Source: Agaricus subrufescens
Taxonomy: Eukaryota > Basidiomycota > Agaricomycetes > Agaricales > Agaricaceae
NCBI GenBank assembly: GCA_029945375.1
Contig: CM057060.1
Coordinates: forward strand, 3,286,001 to 3,350,000
Length of the DNA stretch: 64,000 bases
Direction of reading: 5' to 3'
The notes under the pieces were generated by a model. The model was not told the DNA's origin and made no database searches. It was given only the letters and a program-made list of their open reading frames with translations. Below, piece by piece: positions 54,601 to 64,000 of the stretch. Position 1 is the stretch's first letter; each line of letters opens with the position of its first letter. Both the position numbers and the translations under genes were made by a program.

Positions 54601-57580
54601 CGTGACAGGGTGATACGGATTTCCGGACACGGTCCTCGTAACCCTACCCTCTTACCAAAGGTAGGTTAGCACCCAAAATGTATCGACTCAAGCGACACGG
54701 AAACTATCAAAGGGTATAGGAAAGCGTTGCGCTTTTGTGACGATCGCACTGCATTGTCCCTGCACGGTTGGCAGAATAGGCGTATCGACACCTGGTTGAA
54801 GCGGATAAATTCTGAGATAGAGATCATGCCAAGAAATTTGAGCGGCACACCGTTCCTAGCGAAAAAAAATCAAAATTAAATCAAAATTAAATTAAATCAA
54901 ATTAAGATAACGGTCAGAACATCAGGAGATATTCTCTATTCTATGAAGCTCATGGTTTCGAATGGGGGTGTGGTCAAGGCTTAAATGGATGGTGAAAGGC
55001 TTACCATTTTATCACTGCATGTTTGACTAATGGAAGTTATGAAACCGCAGAAGCCTGAGGTTCATATCTGATAAACTCGGTGATTGAAAATCATCTAGCA
55101 TTTGGGTGATATCATTGACCCTACTATATCCCCTAAAGATTCCGCAACTACTACCCGGACTATTGGTAGGCCGGAGAGCAAACCCCATGGGACAATGAAG
55201 GTATGGTATACCTTAGGCCACTCATAGTTCATCGTCGGGAAGCATGGTTAATATCAAAAGAGATATTGCTAGCACTAGGCTACCCCGCCGCTGGGTGTAT
55301 GCATACCGGCACTCTAAACGGACATCTCTCGCTTACTAGTTGATAATAAGCAGAGATTTAATCGCGGAGGAAATTGGAAAAACACTATCTCATCGGCTAT
55401 AAGCACGCACTTACGGCACATATGCTAGTCAATGGCAGGACAAGGGGATACCCTTTACCGATGTATGCCCCTGTGGTGTCACGGTTCAATAATACTCGGC
55501 CGAATAGAGTATCCCGCTTACACCGGCATCGGATCACCCACATCGGGAAAAGCATGCAGAGTATACCCCAGACCCCACTCATAACCAAGTGTAACATCTC
55601 CGAGGCTCGCACGGTTTCAGAATTCACTTTCTTTTCACAGGATTCGGACCATGCAAGGGAACTCCTTGTCTGAACAATGGCAGCGTGTCACCACAGATTC
55701 AATCATTTTCTCAAAAGCGAATACCCACCGAGGCAAGCTGAGTTGAGCTTTGTCCCGTTGATGGCATCAGCGGATAGACAAACTTCAAGGGACCATTCAC
55801 CAATTTGTTTACCCTCCACTCCTTGAGCTGGGTCACACCTCGGAACTTAGTTAGTTTTTGTCAAGAGCAAGAGCATCTGCACCCGACCCTCTAGGGGTAC
55901 AGCCTTGAGGAGAATTACGCGACATAAGCGGAAACATGACTAGTGTATTCGCTTCCCAGGCACTAAGTCCAAGCGCACTTCATTGCAGTACACGAACGCC
56001 TATCTAGTAAACGTGATCATCACTTTTGGGCTTATTGCTTGGCATGCTTGTGGTTGTGATGACCGTACCTAATAAGCATAACCATGGCATCTTCACACTA
56101 CGATGAGAATGTTGCCTCTCTGCGCCCATGCAAACGAATAGGAGCTTTTGTTCCTAGTTGCTACGGAAATGTATCCTATCTGTCTTCGTAAGCTTAAGGA
56201 ATTTATAATTCTTGGTAGAGAGATATCATGAGTGCAACGGTTACTCGGCCAATCGCCTGCTTATATATCCTCCTTTGGTTACACAAACTCTGCGCCATAC
56301 GCATACCACTCTTCTATTATCTCCTGTTTAGACTACTTTTCTTTCTTTGACTGCCAGTTCTCCAAGTCTACGGGATTTCCACAGGCTAAAAAGGTCTCGA
56401 TCACAAATACCAAGCCTCCTATTAATCATTTTCAAATTCGAGTCTATCGCCATGAATTATAGCTTCACTCGGTACACATGATAGTACAAGACAAAGGCTA
56501 CTGGCCGCTGATACAGCATTCATATTACCTATCTTATTCCTGGTATTCGTCATATCAGCCGCTTCCCCAAAGGAAGATAAGTATAACATTCACTGATTGC
56601 GTTAAATGATCGCCATGGTTCCTCAACATACCCGGCCTTGCCCAAAACGGATTCAAAACTACCACTCTTCCATAGACGCTTTCATGATCGCTTTCTATCC
56701 CATTTCACTCATGATCAGGGGCTCTGAGTGGCTAAGAATAACCATGGCCGGTCCGCTTACCCGCGAATTCCACGACATACCCTACGCTCCAACCATCGAT
56801 ACGCTATTCCTGATTCAGTATATCTTCGACATCAAGCAAAGAAGCTCTTTGCCATATAAGTCCATCTTCCTCCCCGCACCAGGCCATAACACAAGGAGTG
56901 GTACTTCTCGCTCCGCCATAATCTATCGAAAGCTCCACATCCACGTTACACACAAGCCTGATTCAATCGATTCGAGAATCACCAAAAAAAAACTCTACAG
57001 GATTCCTTATACATACTACCAGAAACTTAATTGGCAGTTTAAAACAAGAGGTTTCGAGTAATTAAATAACCACAAAAGCAATTCCGTACACAAGAAGTAT
57101 AAGGGGTGTCACTGGCGGAAAAAAAAGACAAAGAAAAAAAGAGCAAGTTCATATATAATATATGGTGTAAGGAGTGTGGTGAAACAAGTCAACAGACAGG
57201 GAAGGGCAACCCACAGAAACAGAATGAAGGCATGAAAACACAAGGGTTATAATAAAAAATATAAATAGGTATAGAAAAAAGATATACCCAGGAAAGCGAG
57301 GCGATATGAACAGGTATTCAGCGCTAAACGTACAAGAATAACAAGTTGAGGAAATAAATCAGCAAATATAGTTATCTTTACTGACATTGAACTTGGAAAA
57401 AAGGAAGAAAGGAGCGGCGAACGATAGGACGTGAGGTGAAATAAAGAATGGAAGCCGGATGGAGCAATATAAGCGCCGATGCGCGCGAAACAGAAAAAAA
57501 AAGTAAAAAAAGACCAGACACTGTAATGTGGGTTACCTTTCTTCTGACACTTTACCTTCCTTTAACGATAAACCCAGAAA
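51670..57580. other. Six-kilobase gene-poor region
   Basis: No gene with recognisable domains. Open frames at 53385-53693 and 56606-57061 (plus) lack motifs. 54867-54907 is AT-only low complexity. Parts of the minus strand between 53.0 and 54.6 kb look like decayed coding sequence and are listed separately. The last 450 bases are A-rich and would include the 3' end of the membrane-protein gene. Confidence 0.4.
53000..54580 (-). pseudogene. Possible decayed gene, family not recognised
   Basis: A TATA box (TATAAAA, near 54572-54578 on the minus strand) stands before an ATG at about 54523. Downstream, protein-like pieces occur in shifting frames: NLTGPRYVVIQPFSALAFP (frame open 54455-54276), GHLLCVDAVGYCPGGLAIL near 53.9 kb and WVTISSTNSDLFRES near 53.6 kb. 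No intron model restores one frame, so this is either a pseudogene or chance. I cannot name a family. Confidence 0.25.
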
Positions 57581-59260
57581 TTACTCATTAGCAACCTGTG
57601 AAGTGATTTAAGAAGCCCTGAGAGGAACAAGGTGACCAAAGACGTACCTTCAAAACCCGCCTAGGTTCCTCTTCATCATCTGAGTGACCCTCAAGGTCAT
57701 CATCATGCAGACCAGCTGGAGTCGAAAACGGGTTTGGCAAATGTCCAGGCGGGGGCGATTGAGAATGAGTGGCCCTCGGCTCCAGGGGTTCACTAGTATA
57801 ACCACCATACGCCACGCTCAAATCTTCCTCGGATCGCGCAGCGGGTATAGTTTGCAATCTTTGTTGTCCACTTGTTGCAAAGGCATTGAAGCTGTTAGGG
57901 TATCCACTTTGTTGTCCTGAGGAGTACGCGCTTCCACTATCGCTACTGGGGGGGATATACGAATGATCAGAGGTGTACGAGGGAGGAACTGTTGTCTGTG
58001 AGCTGTTGTACGATCTGTTCCTCGAGGGTGCAGTATATTCGGTTTGTTGAGTAAGTTGCGAAGGTCGTCTCTCCAAATCAAATTCAGGACCACCAGCGCC
58101 ACGTATCATGCCGTGCGGGTATTGTGATTGGGCATGATGTGAACCAGGCGCGGCAAAGGCGGCGTAAGGTGATGCACCCTCGGTCAGACCAGCAGCATAA
58201 CCTCCATCCCGCATGCTTCGTGCTCTAGCAACACCAATACCGGCAGCTCCTGAAGCAACAGAAGGATCCACAACCCCCGGATCGAAATACTCGCCAGGAT
58301 TCGGTCCATGCGGTGACATTTCACGCATGCCATATGACTCTGGCACTGCCATCGGAGCTTGCGCGTATGTGCCATGTGAGGTATCGGAGTATTTGGCGCC
58401 GTTTGTAACACCACCGTAAGCTCCTGGTCGGTAATCATCGTCATCATCTACATAAGCGAAATTGGGAATTTGGGTATTGGCGGCATCGCGTGCAGCAGCA
58501 GCAATTTCATCGTCGAATTTTTTCGCCCGGCGACGGCGGATGGCGTTGGTGATGAGGGCAATCAGGATGACGAGGGCGATAAGACCAACGACGGTAAAGA
58601 CGCCAGCGACGGCACCTTTATTGGAGAAGAACCTGCTATACGATGAGCGAAAACATCAGTGAAAGAGCGTGTGACTTGCCCGTTGCTGGAATGTGAACCG
58701 TTCGCGCTGCCATCAGAGAGAGGACCAGTGGGGGCGACTTCGCGAGAGGATGATGCAGTAGTGACAGAGGTGATAGTGATGACTTTTCCACTGGAGGTGG
58801 TTACAACGTCGGTAGTTGACAAGGAAGTGGTCGAGGAAGTAGTGGAAGTTGTGCTGGAAGTAGTCGTGGGAATGTCAGAGGTTGTAGGCAGGGAGATCGT
58901 TGACTGAGTTCCCGACGACGTAGAGGTCGGGGGCGGAGAGGACGGCGGGGTGGTTGTTGTTGTGTCAGGAGGCGGAGTGGTGGTCGTGCTCGTGGGTGGA
59001 GGAGGCGGAGTGGTGGTGGTACTGGTATTGGTCGGAGGGGGGGGCGGGGGTGTAGTTGTGGTGGTCGGGTTGCCAGATGTGCCCGTGCTAGAGAAAAATA
59101 AGCTAAAATACGGCCAGAAGATCGTCAGGGACGCACGGCGGGTTGGACGTCGGCGGCGCTGGCAAAAAAATTGAGCAAAACAGCTGCGCTGGGCAGAAAG
59201 GACGACTTACGGGCAGCCATTCACACTGGAAGAAGGACAAATACAAATTATTATTGCCAT
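57581..59260 (-). CDS. Single-pass membrane protein with Thr/Pro-rich ectodomain
   Basis: Likely plasma-membrane sensor-like protein of the kind common in basidiomycetes, role unknown. Exons 59260-59211, 59087-58680, 58632-57648 and 57595-57581 join in frame to 485 residues. The start at 59260 is the only ATG that keeps frame with exon 2 but gives a short N-terminus (ICICPSSSVNGCP), so an upstream exon overlapping the neighbouring gene's end is possible. The ectodomain is (T)n(P)n repeats and Ser/Thr-rich. One membrane helix at about residues 160-182 (VFTVVGLIALVILIALI) is followed by the stop-transfer RRRRAKK. The tail of about 300 residues is disordered, rich in Ser, Gly and Tyr, with an acidic end (DDDLEGHSDDEEEPRR). 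The second intron uses GC-AG ends. Only 34 bases separate its ATG from the stop of the GMC gene upstream. Confidence 0.7.
58633..58679 (-). other. GC-AG intron in the membrane-protein gene
   Basis: 47 bases starting GCAAGT and ending AG on the minus strand. The nearby GT (GTCACA) would shift the frame, whereas GC keeps SSNG joined to FFSNKGAVAG. Confidence 0.55.
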
Positions 59261-59294
59261 CCGTTTACAGTACTGATTATGTAATGTCTATCAT

Positions 59295-61712
59295 CTATTG
59301 TCCCACGACCGCACTGCCCCATTCTGCCACTCCGTACACCGGCGCCTGGGTATGCGAGCTCGGCAATGAGGGCTACAATACAATAAGCAAACATCGCGCC
59401 ACAAAAAACAGGAACGTACCAGCACAGATGCGTCCACAATCCTCAGACCGCTTGTTCCCTTGACACGGAAATCTGGGTCAACCACTCCCCAACTCGCGCC
59501 ACGAGGAGACATCGCGGCAGAACCAACACCATGAGTAAACGTGCCGGTCATGATTCGGATATACTCGTTGAGGCCCTCGTCGGAAGTGACGTCCTTGCCA
59601 GGGAGAATCGTCCCCATTACCGAATCCTTAAACACGGGTGCAGAGTACAACCTTCGAGCAGCCCGGATACCCTCTCGCATGATTGCAAGATCCACTTCTT
59701 GGTCAAACAGGTTAAAGTCAATATCGGGGTACGTGAAAGGGTCCGAATTTCGAAGGCTGATAGAGCCACCTGTAATCCAAATTCAGTAAATATACTCCTA
59801 GCTCAGTTTAAAGAGACTGACGTGAAACGGGATTCAGATTGCTGACTCCAAGCAGTAACGCTACAACACCTGTTTTGTCGTCAGTAAAGTTGAAATTGAC
59901 AGGAGAATAGAAACTGTACTGACCATCAGGAACCGGTGGCAACTGAATCGTAACGGGCGGAGGGTGAGAGCTAATTTGTAGCGGAATCAACTCAATGTGC
60001 GGTGAATTCGGCATGTCTGCTATGGGATCAGCAAATCCATCTTTGCTGAAAGGTGTAGCGTCATTTGCCAATCGAACCCAAGCAATATGGTTCAAGTGGT
60101 GTGGCATAGCCATCGGACCCTTGCCAGTTTCATTCCATTGCGCCAACGCCGCGCCCATATTGTAGCTGACAAAAATTAGCAAAACAATTACAAGACAGGT
60201 TATCAACTTACTCAGTATCGGGCAACGTCGTCTCGAAAGCAATTTGCATCAAGGGATGATCGGTCAGGTTCTTGCCTACGCTTGGGTTATCCAGCAACGT
60301 CTCAATGCCCAACTCGGTCAGTTCTTTGCGGCTTCCAATTCCCGAATTTAACAGAATGCGTGGCGTTCCAATGACACCCGCAGATAGTATAACTTCCTTC
60401 TTGGCCGCAACTGTTTTTCGTTCAGCTTGAGCGGTTTGAGCGAATTCTACTGTTCTGAAATCGGAAGTTGTGGTGTTGGTGCGCAAGAGACGAGTCACTT
60501 GTGTGTTCACCAGAACGTGAACATTAGGTCCAACATTCTTAAGATAGGCCGTGGCGGAGCTGCTCCTCGCACCACTACCGTCGATCGTAAACTGGCTCCA
60601 TCCTACAGGTCCAAATTTAGCTCAAATCACGCCATTGATAATAACCCAAATACGTACCAACTCCGATAGGCCTACCATCGTTCATATCTAACTTGAAAGG
60701 GAATTCATCTTTCAGTTCTTCTGTAGACCGAAGCAGCATCCGATTAAATATGTGATCAGTGTATGGAGCTGATGTTGAGAGTTCGCCTCGGTGTCCATGG
60801 ACCACTGGGTCAGCATGGCCGTCAGTTGGTAGCTTCTCAGAAGGATCAACCATGTCTTCAGCCTAGCGTCATAGCGTTCAGTAAACTCCCACTAGACCCA
60901 TACAATCAGAAGTTACTAACCCTCAACATATATGGAAACATGTTATCCCACTTCAACCCCTCATCCTCCGTGACATTCGCCCATCTATCAAAGTTGTCTC
61001 GGGAGCCCCTGGTATAGACCATGTTATCTGTAACACGCAAGGGACAATCAATCAGCATCTATAAATGGAATATCATCCAAAAAAAGCACTTACTTAGCGA
61101 ACTACTTCCGCCCATCATCTTGCCTGACGGATATCCCAAACTCCTCCCATTCAATCCAGGTTGTGGTAACGTATCATATTTCCAATCCACAGGAGTGTTT
61201 CTCATGTTTAAGAAGAGGCCCGGTACGCGACTTGTGAATGTCTCTTCATGCCTTTTCATGTAAAGCGAATTAGTAACATAATGCCGAGTAGTCGACATGT
61301 TGCACGTACCAAGACCCTGCTTCGATTACCAAAATATTGTAGTGCGGGTTCTCAGCCAGTCGGGATGCGAGCACGGATCCCGATGTTCCGCCTACGTAAG
61401 AAAACACGTAAATCAAAAAAAAAAAATCGAAGTGTTTCTAGTTCTCAACAACTTACCCCCGACAATAATATAATCATATTCCATATCGTTAGGCATTTCG
61501 CCTACAGTTTTCCATATAGCAGGTCCCTGTGTGGGGACATCGTTCTTGATACCATACAGGTGTTCAGGAGAGATATTCCCAACGACATCACCAGAGTCCC
61601 GAAGGTTTTGAACAGTGTCCGACAAGGGTCCAATACGACTGGCATCGGGCCACAGTCCGTTGAGGGACAAGGCGCCTTGTACAATTACAGACAAGCGTTG
61701 AAATAAATGCAT
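59295..61712 (-). CDS. GMC oxidoreductase (second, intact copy)
   Basis: FAD-dependent alcohol oxidase or dehydrogenase, probably secreted and able to supply hydrogen peroxide. About nine exons; ATG at 61712 (MHLFQRLSVIVQGALSLNG), moderately hydrophobic start. FAD motif YDYIIVGGGTSGSVLASRLAE (split by the first intron) is followed by GKMMGGSSSL and MVYTRGSRDNFDRWA. The second signature is GVIGTPRILLNSGIG. The substrate domain reads NMGAALAQWNETGKGPM. Active-site His in [16 protein letters not shown] and second His in SSHTQAPVYGVAEWG. Last exon 59372-59295. It is closest to the broken copy at 63.4-64 kb, not to the first GMC gene at 0.4 kb. A TATA-like box (plus 61803-61811) lies about 95 bases upstream. 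Confidence 0.87.

Positions 61713-64000
<2,288 letters not shown>

Noticed and set aside
56606..57061. A 151-codon plus-strand gene
   Set aside because: No recognisable domain, no intron signature and composition like the surrounding non-coding DNA.

Overview
This is a 64 kb piece of a filamentous fungal genome, almost certainly a mushroom-forming basidiomycete (Agaricomycetes, most likely Agaricales). The evidence is many 45-65 nt GT-AG introns in every host gene, several GMC (glucose-methanol-choline) oxidoreductases of the aryl-alcohol-oxidase type, a long-type heme-thiolate unspecific peroxygenase, a CFEM surface protein and an F-box protein, together with Ty1/copia, Ty3/gypsy and Tc1/mariner elements. 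All coordinates come from reading the sequence by eye. Splice sites were chosen to keep family motifs in frame and have no transcript support.

Left arm (1-13.6 kb): a secreted GMC oxidoreductase (394-2738, 10 exons), an MFS transporter (4633-6819, 13 exons), a large Ser/Pro-rich protein of unknown function with a C-terminal coiled coil (7876-10053), and a convergent F-box protein (12681-10810).

Middle (13.6-35.8 kb): one Russian-doll nest of four transposable elements. The outer shell is a decayed Ty1/copia element (13617-35816, target duplication CAAAG). A young Ty3/gypsy chromovirus (14349-21193) with two LTRs identical by eye landed at the third codon of the copia gag gene. A Tc1/mariner element with 216-bp terminal inverted repeats (24244-33321) landed in copia pol, and a second gypsy element (25364-32830, minus strand) landed inside the Tc1 transposase gene. 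LTR divergence (copia many differences, gypsy-2 two in 603, gypsy-1 none seen) agrees with that order. Both gypsy elements show sequence evidence for Tf1-like self-priming. Both also carry extra open reading frames downstream of pol, each preceded by its own TATA box. One of these small proteins ends in a WG/GW-rich segment that resembles an Argonaute hook. This accessory-ORF module is the best candidate here for something undescribed.

Repeat-rich flank (35.8-40.8 kb): a broken ORF with two in-frame TAG codons, a 108-bp palindrome (half of which also sits in the copia 5' LTR), a 607-bp inverted-repeat element and a 111-bp direct repeat. The rest is unassigned.

Right arm (40.8-64 kb): queuine tRNA-ribosyltransferase accessory subunit (minus), a CFEM/GPI-type protein (minus) divergent from a GH3 beta-glucosidase with a PA14 domain (plus), the peroxygenase (minus) with a repetitive C-terminal tail of about 290 residues, a 6 kb gene-poor stretch, a single-pass membrane protein with a Pro/Thr ectodomain (minus), a second intact GMC oxidoreductase (minus), and the end of a third, broken GMC copy running off the right edge. 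GMC oxidases that make hydrogen peroxide and a peroxygenase that consumes it fit a lignocellulose or aromatic-degrading lifestyle; that functional link is inference.
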